DNA of 64,000 nucleotides from an uncultured Methanoregula sp. (GTDB lineage Archaea > Halobacteriota > Methanomicrobia > Methanomicrobiales > Methanospirillaceae): the NCBI RefSeq assembly GCF_963662735.1, contig NZ_OY759744.1, forward strand, positions 1,964,153 to 2,028,152, written 5' to 3'. Under the pieces are notes generated by a model. That model had not been told where the DNA came from and made no database searches. It saw only the letters and a list, made by a program, of their open reading frames with translations. Below, piece after piece: positions 53,656 through 62,052 of this stretch. Within the stretch, counting starts at the first letter, position 1. Each line of letters opens with the position of its first letter. The translations under genes were made by a program, and so were the position numbers.

Positions 53656-54831
53656 TCAAACAGGCTGGCCGGCCGGGTCAGCAAACCGCGATCTCATCAG
53701 GTACGTTGTCAGGGCCATGAGCAGCCCCAGGACACCCGCTGCCGCAAAAACCGCGCTCAGGCCGAAATAAACGAGGATGATTCCAAGTACAATGGGAGAA
53801 GCGCTCTGGCCAACATATTTCATACAATTGTGAATCGAGATCACTCCGCCGCGTGATGCCGGGGGGGAGATGTGGATGATCTGCACGTCAATGCAGGTCT
53901 GGGCAAAGAGAAGCCCGGCCCCGAACAGCAGCATTAACAAAAAGACTGCGACAATGGAATGCGCAACCGGCATGAGTAACATCGACAGACCGACACATAC
54001 GAAACCCGCAGCAATCACCATGAGCAATGAATACTTACCGGCCAGGGACTTCACCCGGGATGCAAACAGTATACACGTGATCCCAGGGACCGCGAGCATA
54101 AGTCCCGATCCCCCTGACGCATACCCGAACACGCTCTTGAGCATGAAGGGCACGTAGATCATCATGGCAAACAGCACGAAAAAGATCGAGAAACCCATGA
54201 ATATTGTATAGATTACCGGCACGTTCCTGAGAGATTTGAGCGCTTCAACCATTCCCGTATGATCAGCCGTGTCTGTCCGGACTTTTGTCTCCGGGAGCAA
54301 TATTGTCACAATTATTGCAAACGGCAGGGAAAGAGCAAAGAACAGGAATGCATAGTTCCATCCCAGCATTGCCAGCCCGCCCCCGATCACCGGGGCAAAT
54401 ACCATCCCAAGGGCAAAAGCTATACTGATCTTACTCATGGCCGCCACACGATCAAGGCCGGCGAAGACATCGCCTATGACCAGCATGGCCATGGATGTCA
54501 TCCCCGCAACGCCGATCCCCTGTAAAAATCTCAGGACAAGAAGCGATGAGAAATCTGTAACAAAAAAACTGACAAGCCCCGTAAGGCCATAGATCACAAG
54601 GCTGGGCACCAGTATTCTCTTGCGGTTCACGCGGTCAATGAAATGTCCTATGATGAGGGTGAAGACCGCGGTCGAGATCGTAAACACTGACATCAGCAGC
54701 GCTACATTCTGCGTGGTTGTATGGAGCGGCCCCACCATCTCCGGTAATACGGGTGCCAGAAGAGCTCCTCCGGCCATTGCAAAAAATGCAACGGTACAGA
54801 TCATGATAAGGCTGGTCTTATTGAATCCCAT
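53656..54831 (-). CDS. Major facilitator superfamily transporter
   Basis: 391 aa with twelve predicted helices in two halves. The loop motif GHFIDRVNRKRILVPSL (motif A, G-x-x-x-D-R-x-x-R-K/R) after helix 2 is clear, and an antiporter-like helix 5 follows. This layout fits a drug-proton antiporter (DHA1-like). It starts 11 bases after the MarR gene, so the two form an operon in which the regulator probably controls the exporter. Confidence 0.92.
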   Translation of the reverse strand: MGFNKTSLIMICTVAFFAMAGGALLAPVLPEMVGPLHTTTQNVALLMSVFTISTAVFTLIIGHFIDRVNRKRILVPSLVIYGLTGLVSFFVTDFSSLLVLRFLQGIGVAGMTSMAMLVIGDVFAGLDRVAAMSKISIAFALGMVFAPVIGGGLAMLGWNYAFLFFALSLPFAIIVTILLPETKVRTDTADHTGMVEALKSLRNVPVIYTIFMGFSIFFVLFAMMIYVPFMLKSVFGYASGGSGLMLAVPGITCILFASRVKSLAGKYSLLMVIAAGFVCVGLSMLLMPVAHSIVAVFLLMLLFGAGLLFAQTCIDVQIIHISPPASRGGVISIHNCMKYVGQSASPIVLGIILVYFGLSAVFAAAGVLGLLMALTTYLMRSRFADPAGQPV

Positions 54832-54842
54832 GATTTCACCGG

Positions 54843-55277
54843 TTATTTTTCCATTATTCCGGAAACATTTTTGATCATGCCATCGAGAGAATCCACGATC
54901 ATGTTCTGCCGATCCTCATCAAAACCGGATAAGAGGATCTTCTCCCATTCCAATGCTATTTTCTTCACACCGGGTTCTATTGCTCTTCCTTTTTCCGTAA
55001 GAAAAATACGATATGAACGCCGGTCTTCTTCGTCCCTTTGCCGGATAACGTAGCCTTCATCGACCAGTTTTTGTATGGCCCGTGTAACTGTTGCTTTATC
55101 TACCTTGATGGACCTGGAAAGGGATTCCTGGTTCATTCCATTGGTTTTAAAGATGGGCATCAGGAGGTAGAACTGCCCGGATCCAATATGGTACGGTTCG
55201 AGTTTCTTATCAAGGTATATCTGACTATACCGGTAGAGAAATGAAATGAATTTTCCTATGAATTCCTTATTGCTCAT
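54843..55277 (-). CDS. MarR-family transcription regulator
   Basis: 144 aa. Winged helix with NQESLSRSIKVDKATVTRAI (recognition part) and the wing RQRDEEDRRSYRIFLTEKG. ATG 55277 is chosen because AGGTGA lies five bases ahead; the longer frame has no support. It probably represses its own operon with the MFS exporter. A GTTG-N6-CAAC inverted repeat (about 55402-55415) next to a TATA box (about 55389-55400) is a possible operator. Confidence 0.93.
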   Translation of the reverse strand: MSNKEFIGKFISFLYRYSQIYLDKKLEPYHIGSGQFYLLMPIFKTNGMNQESLSRSIKVDKATVTRAIQKLVDEGYVIRQRDEEDRRSYRIFLTEKGRAIEPGVKKIALEWEKILLSGFDEDRQNMIVDSLDGMIKNVSGIMEK

Positions 55278-55388
55278 CCGTTCACCTTTTTTTAAGTATG
55301 CGGATTTCTCCCGGATACGGGTACATCTTTTCACTCCCGGTATCGCCGGGCCAATCGCATTGCTGGTGCAATCATAATCGTGTGCCAA

Positions 55389-55415
55389 GCGATTAAATAT
55401 AGTTGTTGATGCAAC
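55389..55415 (-). promoter_or_regulatory. Promoter and candidate MarR operator
   Basis: On the minus strand a TATA box (CTATATTTAATC) lies beside an inverted repeat GTTG-TTGATG-CAAC. It is about 110-140 bases ahead of the MarR ATG. An operator that overlaps the TATA region would allow simple autorepression. Confidence 0.45.
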
Positions 55416-55513
55416 CATCTAAAAAACGTGTGGTTGACGGTAACTCTTTTAAAAATGGCTGAAACTTTTTTTAATGCACTATTTTTCCGTACGTTGCGAT
55501 GCCCGGTGCGGGA

Positions 55514-55532
55514 AAACGCCCCACCGGATTTT
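55514..55532 (+). repeat. 19-base direct repeat, left copy
   Basis: AAACGCCCCACCGGATTTT. The right copy at 56329-56347 differs at two positions (both A to G). The pair brackets the cation transporter gene. The rest of the 55278-55631 gap has no gene; it contains the MarR promoter region. Confidence 0.5.
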
Positions 55533-55631
55533 GCTCTTACGCATTTACCTGAACTCTGGCGCGAACTGAAAGACACCGGTTATGGTACCAATCCCACCGA
55601 TTAAATCCTTGCGCGAAAAGTATTGTTATCC

Positions 55632-56270
55632 ATGATCCCACAGGACCGCCACTGGCGCACCGCACTCCACCTGGAATATTTCACCGTCATCTACAATATC
55701 TTCGAAGCGGCAGCCTCGATTGTTTTTGGCACGGCAGCCGGCAGTATTGCCCTCGTGGGGTTCGGGCTGGACAGTATTGTTGAATCGCTCTCGGGCCTGA
55801 TCCTGATCTGGCGGCTGAAACGGCATGACCACGTCTCTCCCGATGAGGAGGAACGCATCGAGCGACTGGCCGAGCGACTGGTGGCCCTCTCCTTTTTCCT
55901 CCTCGGGGCGTACGTGCTCTACGAATCGGTCAGCAAGCTCGTAACCCACGAGATTCCCGAACCGTCACTCATCGGGATCGTCATTGCGGTCCTCTCCCTC
56001 ATCATCATGCCCGTCCTTGCCTGGAGAAAACGGGTCATTGGTACGGCAATCGGGAGCAGGGCACTCCTTGCCGATGCCAAGGAGACCATCACGTGCGGTT
56101 ACCTGTCCGTGGCGCTTCTCATCGGTCTCCTGGCAAATTACTTCTTCGGGTTCTGGCAGGCCGATCCCCTTGTCGGGTTCGTTATTGTGATCTTCCTGTT
56201 CCGGGAGGGGTACGAGGGATGGACCGGGTCGTGCGGGTGCGATGAGGGCGATGACTGCTGCAATAAATAA
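55632..56270 (+). CDS. Short cation-efflux-like membrane protein
   Basis: 212 aa with about six helices. Metal-site like motifs are GFGLDSIVESLSG and LLADAKETITCG (D/E pattern of the CDF fold, TMEM163-like), but the cytoplasmic domain of classical CDF proteins is missing. The C-terminus is Cys/Asp-rich (GSCGCDEGDDCCNK) and may bind metal. ATG 55632 is chosen; a TTG 9 bases upstream is in frame. No regulator is adjacent. Confidence 0.85.
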   Translation: MIPQDRHWRTALHLEYFTVIYNIFEAAASIVFGTAAGSIALVGFGLDSIVESLSGLILIWRLKRHDHVSPDEEERIERLAERLVALSFFLLGAYVLYESVSKLVTHEIPEPSLIGIVIAVLSLIIMPVLAWRKRVIGTAIGSRALLADAKETITCGYLSVALLIGLLANYFFGFWQADPLVGFVIVIFLFREGYEGWTGSCGCDEGDDCCNK

Positions 56271-56328
56271 CGGATAATTTTTTCGAACGTAACATTTTTT
56301 CCGGCTCGATGCCAGACCTTACGCGAGC

Positions 56329-56347
56329 AAACGCCCCGCCGGGTTTT
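56329..56347 (+). repeat. 19-base direct repeat, right copy
   Basis: AAACGCCCCGCCGGGTTTT, matching the copy at 55514-55532 with two changes. Flanking sequence is only loosely alike (GATGCC upstream and ATTACC downstream in both). Confidence 0.5.
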
Positions 56348-56410
56348 ACGCTATGGGATTACCGGTATTCCGTCGCGAAAAAGGAAGTTGCCCGGCGGCA
56401 AATCCTCTCC

Positions 56411-56797
56411 TTAAAACATGGTGTTGGTGTTGGCCGCCGTTTCCGGGACATCCTGCAGCACATCCCAGTGCTCGACGATCCTGCCGTTCTCGATCCGGAA
56501 GAGGTCCATGACGGCAACGCCCCGGTCCCCAGGCTCCCTCACCAGGTGACTGTGGACTGCGACCAGGTCGTCCTGGGCGATGAACCGCCGGAAATCAAAC
56601 CGGAGATTGGGAAATGCCTGCCGGAACCCCCGGACAAATCCAATGAAAGCCTCTGCGCCATCCGCAGCCCCGGGATTGTGCTGCCGGTAGTATGGTCCCA
56701 GGTACCTGGCAGTCGCCTCTTCCGGCTTTCCGAGGTTTAAGGAAAGATGGTAGAACTCTTCTACCATCTTCCTGTTTGTTTCACGTTCGTCTTTCAT
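56411..56797 (-). CDS. SnoaL-like (NTF2-fold) protein
   Basis: 128 aa. Typical order of a SnoaL-like polyketide-cyclase fold: MVEEFYHLSLN, YYRQHNPGAADG, FPNLRFDFRRFIAQDDLVAVH, RIENGRIVEHWDVLQ. The family binds small hydrophobic or polar ligands and includes cyclases and isomerases, so the reaction cannot be told. ATG 56797 (MKDERE) is chosen; the frame further upstream lies in noncoding sequence. Confidence 0.85.
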   Translation of the reverse strand: MKDERETNRKMVEEFYHLSLNLGKPEEATARYLGPYYRQHNPGAADGAEAFIGFVRGFRQAFPNLRFDFRRFIAQDDLVAVHSHLVREPGDRGVAVMDLFRIENGRIVEHWDVLQDVPETAANTNTMF

Positions 56798-57332
56798 GAT
56801 CGCTTCGGACAAACAGTATTTCGTCCAGCTACAAAAAGTCTCGGATAGATCTATTTTAACGTCTGTAGGCAGGGAAATTTTTACGGGAAAAAAAGAGCGG
56901 CAGACTGTGAACTTTTCAGCACGCATTCTTCGAACTATTTTGAGCTGTCATTTTTTTCTGTCTTGTTTTTCGATCTCTCTTTCGGGGGTGCCATACGCGA
57001 TGAAGTGTGTGACGGGAAATTTTGATGGTGTGCCCTGCGGGGGTTAGGGGTGGGGGTAGAATCTCTAGTATCATTGATGGGGGCTGATGCCCCCATACCC
57101 TCGGGAGCGATGAACGCCCGCCGCCCCCGACAGGGCGCCCCCGCGGCGGAGGATTTGTGGTGTAGTTTTTAATTTTCTATTCTCCCATCGTGGATCAGCT
57201 ACGCGGTTCTGAAACGGTTAATAATATTGAATAGTCGCACAATAAATCACAATTTTGCTTACATTCCTTTCAAAATAGAATCTAATAAATTCTTTAATTG
57301 AATTTAAATACAATAATAATTAATATTCGCTC
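56798..57332. other. Gene-free boundary between GC-rich and AT-rich DNA
   Basis: No gene. The left part contains G-tract sequence like the 5-kb repeat cluster and a perfect hairpin at 57077-57096. From about 57170 the base composition becomes strongly AT-rich; an AATTTAAATAC TATA box at 57300-57311 serves the ClpP-like gene. Confidence 0.55.
57077..57096. repeat. Perfect GC hairpin
   Basis: ATGGGGGC and GCCCCCAT around a TGAT loop. It resembles the G-tract/C-tract palindromes in the 4972-5470 repeat cluster (both preceded by TTGAT), so it may belong to the same dispersed family. Confidence 0.5.
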
Positions 57333-57932
57333 ATGAAAGAAGCGTATATTCGGTTCATGGCCCAAGTCAATCCTCAAACAACAGATCAACTATTAAAAAT
57401 TATAGATCAAAAAATTAAAGAAAAATATCAAAAAATTCATCTCATGATATCTTCACCAGGAGGCTCAGTTTTTCATGGTCTATCTGTATATAATTTCTTA
57501 AAAGGAGCACCAATTGAAGTGGATACCTATAATTTTGGAAGTGTTGACTCTATTGGTGTAGTAATTTTTTGTGCCGGAAAGCGAAGATATTCTGTTCCCC
57601 ACGCACGTTTTTTAATTCATGGTGTAGCGTTAGGTGTATCTGGTAATTTTGATGAAAAACAGATTGAAGAACAATTAAAAAGTATAAAAATTGATAAAGA
57701 GAATATTGCGAGAGTTATTGCAGATACGACGGGTAAAGCATTACACAAAATTGACGAAGACATGAACAATCGAACAACACTAAACCCAACTGAAGCAAGA
57801 GATTATGGATTGGTACACGAAATAAAATCCGAATTATTTCCGATTGATGCAGATTTTTCAATGATTGGAGATCAAATTCAACCTCAGATATCCATTCCCC
57901 AATTTGGATTTCCAGTACCTTCAGTAAAATAA
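57333..57932 (+). CDS. ClpP-like serine protease
   Basis: 199 aa. The ClpP fold is shown by MISSPGGSVFHGLSVYN, the nucleophile Ser in GSVDSIGVVIF, the His in ARFLIHGVAL and the Asp-containing DEDMNNRTTLNPTEARDYG. It has no signal peptide. Most archaea lack Clp proteases, and no ClpA/X ATPase is nearby; the closest known relatives are phage or stand-alone ClpP-like proteases. Codon use is strongly AT-rich. The TATA box lies about 25 bases ahead of the ATG, so the mRNA is probably leaderless. Convergent with the operon at 58002-59555. Confidence 0.85.
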   Translation: MKEAYIRFMAQVNPQTTDQLLKIIDQKIKEKYQKIHLMISSPGGSVFHGLSVYNFLKGAPIEVDTYNFGSVDSIGVVIFCAGKRRYSVPHARFLIHGVALGVSGNFDEKQIEEQLKSIKIDKENIARVIADTTGKALHKIDEDMNNRTTLNPTEARDYGLVHEIKSELFPIDADFSMIGDQIQPQISIPQFGFPVPSVK

Positions 57933-58001
57933 TTTTTTATCCTTTTTTTTTACATTTCCAATTTTTGATATAGAAAAAAATCAATTAAACTGTTATTTGT
58001 G

Positions 58002-58565
58002 TTATTCTAAATCGGGTAGACCAATTCGACATAAGAAACTTGAAAAACGTTGTGACACATCTTCCCGAAATAATGGTTTAAGTTTGAAAACACGATTAAC
58101 TTTTTTAATAGATTCCAAATATTGAATGTTTATTGAGAAATATTGCTTAAAATCGATAATTGAGGGTGGAATTGTACTATCCTCTCCAAATTCCAAAAAA
58201 TGGTATCGTGGATTTTTATTTGATTTAATAATTTGAAAATCTCTCTTTAGACCCAATGCGAAATTTTGCATCGAATATCCCAAGTCACTTAAGTGTTCTC
58301 CAGAAAAAACAAATTCCGCATTATAAACTGGGGCAACGAGAACTGAAATTAAGTATTTATCCTGACCTTTTGGTGGATCTAGTGTTCTAAATTTAAAATC
58401 CTGAGCTAAGTCGCAATCTTGTGTTAGAACATATACATAGGGAAATGTAATTTTAGAGATACTAATTATCCCCTCCTTTTCCTGATAGTGTTCAAGGTAA
58501 TCAATATCTCGAAAAATATCCCCTTGGGATACTCTTTCAATTGATTCACAAAAAATTGTATTCAT
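58002..58565 (-). CDS. Unrecognised AT-rich island protein
   Basis: 187 aa. Sequence elements include SIERVSQGDIFRDIDYLEHY, YVYVLTQDCDLAQDF and LISVLVAPVYNAEF. The T-Q-D-C-D-L motif has appeared to me in scattered phage- or island-borne proteins, but no function is known. No membrane helix or signal peptide. It starts by ATGA overlap with the 79-aa gene. Third gene of the coupled operon. Confidence 0.75.
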   Translation of the reverse strand: MNTIFCESIERVSQGDIFRDIDYLEHYQEKEGIISISKITFPYVYVLTQDCDLAQDFKFRTLDPPKGQDKYLISVLVAPVYNAEFVFSGEHLSDLGYSMQNFALGLKRDFQIIKSNKNPRYHFLEFGEDSTIPPSIIDFKQYFSINIQYLESIKKVNRVFKLKPLFREDVSQRFSSFLCRIGLPDLE

Positions 58566-58801
58566 ATAATCTTTGCCTTAATTGTTGTCCTCTTTGGTTT
58601 CGATTTCCCGTAAGGAGCACTGATTTGTTTATATTCAGTTTTTACTGTATTGCTCATTTCAGTGTTTTCAATTGCTTCTACCGAAACTTTTGTTTTTTCA
58701 GTTAAATTTTGCTCTTGTGAAGCCTTTTCATCTGGTAATTGCGATTCATCGCTTTCGGTAATTTGGGGTTGAGGATAAATAGGGTCTTTACATTCACTCA
58801 C
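58562..58801 (-). CDS. Small disordered linker protein of the island operon
   Basis: 79 aa, mostly polar and acidic (Glu, Ser, Gln, Lys, Pro) with a basic tail (KSKPKRTTIKAKII). It looks disordered, with no predicted fold. Its ATG overlaps the end of the TIGR04255-like gene by 8 bases (ATGAGTGA) and its stop overlaps the next start, so all three are translationally coupled. It could bridge or tether the two larger proteins. Confidence 0.7.
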   Translation of the reverse strand: MSECKDPIYPQPQITESDESQLPDEKASQEQNLTEKTKVSVEAIENTEMSNTVKTEYKQISAPYGKSKPKRTTIKAKII

Positions 58802-59555
58802 TCATTTTCCCCCTTAATTCATCCGTAATATGTCTCTCAAAAGTAATTTTAATGGGTTTTCTACAATTTTCTAAGTTTTTCTCTAATTCATGGAAGCTAT
58901 CAATTAATCCATTACAAGCCGCGTCAAAATCCAAGATAAATTCTTTTTTGTGAATAACTGCTGGAAAATCTGCGTTGAAAACTCCGAATTGAAATGTAAT
59001 TCTGACATTATCTTCGTTGAAAACTAATGTATTAAACGCACGCGAAATTGTTTTTTTATTATCTACAATATCAAAACTACATAATAATTTATTATCAAGA
59101 TATTTTCCCCAATCTGTGGGTTCTGGTTCATTTATAAAAATTTTATTAATATATCTCAAGCCCAGTCTTTTAATTCCAAATGATGATGAAATCGTAAATA
59201 ATAATTTACTGATATTGTGGAAATCCCTTCTTAACTCTTCAAACGATTGATATTTGTGATAGGTTATACTGAAAAATTTTACATTAATATGAAGTTCTTT
59301 CTCTCGATTTTTTCCAAAATAGATCCATTCTTGATATTTTTCCTTATCAACTTGATCAAAACGTGATTTTTCCTTTGAAAATTCAAATTCAAATCCGCCT
59401 TCAACAATTTCTTTTGGTTCTAATATAGGAAAGCACTTTAAAATGGTTTGATTCAAATCCGAGGGTATATTGTCTCGTAATTCTTCTAACGGAGATGCAA
59501 AATCAATCCGAACGATCACCTTATCCAGAAAATTTTTTGGATATTTGTTTTCCAT
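58794..59555 (-). CDS. TIGR04255-like protein
   Basis: 253 aa. N-terminal KVIVRIDFASPLEEL and later FGIKRLGLRYINKI, INEPEPTDWGKYL and HKKEFILDFDA are typical of this sporadically distributed family of unknown role. GGGAG lies five bases ahead of ATG 59555. The preceding in-frame codons (to 59639) lack support. A TATA-like AATTTAAATAG lies at about 59605-59620 on the minus strand. First gene of a three-gene operon. Confidence 0.8.
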   Translation of the reverse strand: MENKYPKNFLDKVIVRIDFASPLEELRDNIPSDLNQTILKCFPILEPKEIVEGGFEFEFSKEKSRFDQVDKEKYQEWIYFGKNREKELHINVKFFSITYHKYQSFEELRRDFHNISKLLFTISSSFGIKRLGLRYINKIFINEPEPTDWGKYLDNKLLCSFDIVDNKKTISRAFNTLVFNEDNVRITFQFGVFNADFPAVIHKKEFILDFDAACNGLIDSFHELEKNLENCRKPIKITFERHITDELRGKMSE

Positions 59556-59775
59556 ATTTTCTCCCTTTTGAATCTTTAATACCATTCCTAAATCAATTAA
59601 TCTATTTAAATTTTTCAACAATATACAAAAATAGCGCAATATCTGATATTCAAATCATCAAAAATCAAATTATATCTATCTCTGTATTAACGTCTCCTAG
59701 TTTCTAAACATTCTACATTTGAGAACACACAGAAGAAGATCGCCTTCGCTCTTCCATCAAACCCACAAAATCAGA

Positions 59776-59847
59776 TGCGCCGACCGGGACTCGAACCCGG
59801 GTTTAGGCGTTGGCAACGCCTAGTGATAACCACTACACTATCGGCGC
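59776..59847 (-). tRNA. tRNA-Gly (anticodon GCC)
   Basis: On the minus strand 72 bases fold with acceptor GCGCCGA / TCGGCGC, discriminator A, anticodon stem AGGCG / CGCCT around loop TTGCCAA (GCC), and T arm with GGTTCGAGTCC. No encoded CCA. Its 3' end faces the AT-rich island, the usual position for an integration site. Confidence 0.95.
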
Positions 59848-59876
59848 AGTGTGCTCTACAATGTGAGCATTCAAAC

Positions 59877-59892
59877 GATTTAAGTATATCGA
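59877..59892 (-). promoter_or_regulatory. TATA box of tRNA-Gly
   Basis: CGATATACTTAAATCG on the minus strand (itself nearly palindromic), centred about 37 bases ahead of the tRNA 5' end. Confidence 0.6.
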
Positions 59893-60061
59893 ACCGCAGG
59901 GAGCAGGTCACGGGGAATTGCCGGAGAAAACCCGGTTTTTCCCGTTCCGCGGAAACGGCGACGCGGGTTCATCGTGTCCCGGCCGGCCGGTTGCCGGTGC
60001 CGTAGAGTACAGCAGCAAATCCAACATCTTAAAGTAACGCAATCGCCCTAAATAGTACCAG

Positions 60062-60688
60062 ATGATCCCTCTCTTCGTGGATTGCTCGGGCCGGCGCATT
60101 CTCATCTTCGGAGGGGGAGATGTGGCAGCACGGAAGTGCGCCTATTTTTCCGGAACCTGCGATGTCACGGTTTTGAGCCGCTCGTTCTCCCCGGCGATAA
60201 CCGCTTTGCCCGTTCACCGCGAGGAGCTCGATATCAAAACCGTTTCGGATGAGGCCCTTACCACAATGCTGGACCATGCATTCCTCGTTATCGCAGCGCT
60301 TTCGGACCCGGACGAGAACAACCGGATCGGGCGGATCTGCGCTGCGAAGAAGATCCTGTTCAACAACGCGGACGGGGAGACCGGCGACGTGATCCTGCCA
60401 TCGGTAACCCGGGGGAAGAACTACACGATCGCCATCAGCACCGGGGGAAACAGCCCCGCGGTTTCCCGGTTTCTCCGGGAGCATATCGAGCACGATTACC
60501 CGGCGCTCGAGGCCATGATCGATCTCCAGCAGCGCCTCCGCGAACTGCTCAGGGAGACCGAGCCCGACCAGGAAGAGCGCTCCGCCATCCTGCGGAACGT
60601 ACTCGCCGATCCCGTGGTCTGGGAACTCGTGGAGCAGGATCCGGGCCGGGCCTTCGAGGATGTCATGGCGAGGTACGTCCATGGATGA
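60062..60688 (+). CDS. Precorrin-2 dehydrogenase / sirohydrochlorin ferrochelatase-like (Met8/CysG N-terminal type)
   Basis: 208 aa. The NAD-binding start VDCSGRRILIFGGGDVAARKCAYF and the substrate region VTRGKNYTIAISTGGNSPAVSRFLREH are typical. It oxidises precorrin-2 to sirohydrochlorin, the precursor of siroheme, cobalamin and F430. It is followed by hemA with an 8-base overlap, the usual archaeal tetrapyrrole order. Confidence 0.93.
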   Translation: MIPLFVDCSGRRILIFGGGDVAARKCAYFSGTCDVTVLSRSFSPAITALPVHREELDIKTVSDEALTTMLDHAFLVIAALSDPDENNRIGRICAAKKILFNNADGETGDVILPSVTRGKNYTIAISTGGNSPAVSRFLREHIEHDYPALEAMIDLQQRLRELLRETEPDQEERSAILRNVLADPVVWELVEQDPGRAFEDVMARYVHG

Positions 60689-61958
60689 ACCAGCCAGTGT
60701 CCCGCTCGTGATCGCCGGCGTCAGCCACCACATGGCCAACGTCACCACGATCGAAGCCTTCCGGTTCGCAGGCGAGGAAGAGTTCCTTGCAGCAGCCCGC
60801 AACCGCTTCCCCGGTATCCTCCTCCTCCAGACCTGCAACCGCGTCCAGGTGATGGTGGAGGGAGACGAGGCCGGGCTCCGGGCATTTCTCGAAGAGCAGG
60901 GCCGCAAAGATTTTTTCGTGCACGAAGGCACCAGTGCGCTCCGCCACCTCTTTTTGCTTGCATCCGGCGTCGACTCGATGATTGTCGGCGAAGACCAGAT
61001 CCTCGGGCAGCTCAAAAAAGCGCTTGCAGATGCCCAGGAAGCCGGGACCGCGAGCCCGTTCATCGAGCTCTGCATCAACAAGGCGATCCACGTGGGTATC
61101 GAAGTGCGGAGACGGACCTCCATCAACCGGGGGTCAGTCTCGGTCGGGTCTGCCGCGGTGCAGCTGGCCGAAGCCGAGATCGGCAGCCTCGAAGGCCGGC
61201 ATATCCTGGTCGTGGGCAGCGGCGAAATGGGGCTTCTTGTTGCCCAGGCGCTTGCCGCAAAGCGCCTCACGGCCATGTACGTGGCGAACCGGACCTATGG
61301 CCGGGCCGTCATCCTCGCGGACAAGATCGGCGGCAAGGCCGTGCGGATGTCCGAGCTGTACCATTACATCACGCTCTCGGACGTGGTGATCTCCTGCACC
61401 TCCGCTCCCCACCCGGTCATCCACCGGCAGGAACTTGCCCGGGCCATGAAGGACCGGTGCTGGCCGGTGGAAGGCCACCCCCGCCCGCTCATCCTCGTTG
61501 ACATTGCCCAGCCCCGGGATGTCGAGGAAGGGGCGGATGACGTTGACGGCGTCCGGTTGTTCACCATCGACAATCTCCGCTCGGTCAACGAGCAGACCAT
61601 GAGCACCCGGAAAGCCGAGGCGGAGCGGGCCCACGCGTTTGTTGCCGAAGAGCTCACCATCTTCCTCCGCCACCTGCACCGGAAAAATGCGGACGACACG
61701 CTTGCCACCCTGCACACCTGGGCCGAGAGCGTCCGGTCCCGCGAGCGGGATCGGGCACTCGCACGCCTTGGCACGGCAGATCCCCGGACGGTCGAGATTG
61801 TCGATGACCTGACCCGGGTGCTTGCCAAGAAACTGCTCACCGATGCCACGTTCGCCATCCGGGCCAGTGCGGAAGAAGGCGATCTTGCAGGCGCCGAGGC
61901 GCTGCTCCGGGCAATCACCCAGGGCGAGCGTATCCGGGATCCGGTCAAGCGGGAATGA
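60681..61958 (+). CDS. hemA: Glutamyl-tRNA reductase
   Basis: 425 aa. The N-terminal catalytic domain has IAGVSHHMANV and the nucleophilic Cys in LLQTCNRVQVMVEGD; the NADPH-binding domain has ILVVGSGEMGLLVAQAL; the C-terminal part is a helical dimerisation arm. It makes glutamate-1-semialdehyde from Glu-tRNA, the first step of the C5 tetrapyrrole pathway. ATG 60681 has GAGGTA seven bases ahead. Confidence 0.97.
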   Translation: MDEPASVPLVIAGVSHHMANVTTIEAFRFAGEEEFLAAARNRFPGILLLQTCNRVQVMVEGDEAGLRAFLEEQGRKDFFVHEGTSALRHLFLLASGVDSMIVGEDQILGQLKKALADAQEAGTASPFIELCINKAIHVGIEVRRRTSINRGSVSVGSAAVQLAEAEIGSLEGRHILVVGSGEMGLLVAQALAAKRLTAMYVANRTYGRAVILADKIGGKAVRMSELYHYITLSDVVISCTSAPHPVIHRQELARAMKDRCWPVEGHPRPLILVDIAQPRDVEEGADDVDGVRLFTIDNLRSVNEQTMSTRKAEAERAHAFVAEELTIFLRHLHRKNADDTLATLHTWAESVRSRERDRALARLGTADPRTVEIVDDLTRVLAKKLLTDATFAIRASAEEGDLAGAEALLRAITQGERIRDPVKRE

Positions 61959-62052
61959 GCAGGATTTTCAAGGGCAATGTACCGGGTCCCCTCTCTCTGT
62001 CAGAATCTTTGAAGAATCGTTTTTAGTCCGGTACACCGGAAAAAAGAAGAGT

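Noticed and set aside
53235..53684. 149-codon minus-strand frame
   Set aside because: Covers the noncoding repeat copy 2 and the end of the MFS gene; no ribosome site.
57018..57332. Second att site for the tRNA-Gly island
   Set aside because: I looked for a copy of the tRNA 3' end (GCGCCGACCGGGAC) at the left border and saw none, so integration by a tRNA-targeting integrase is unproven.
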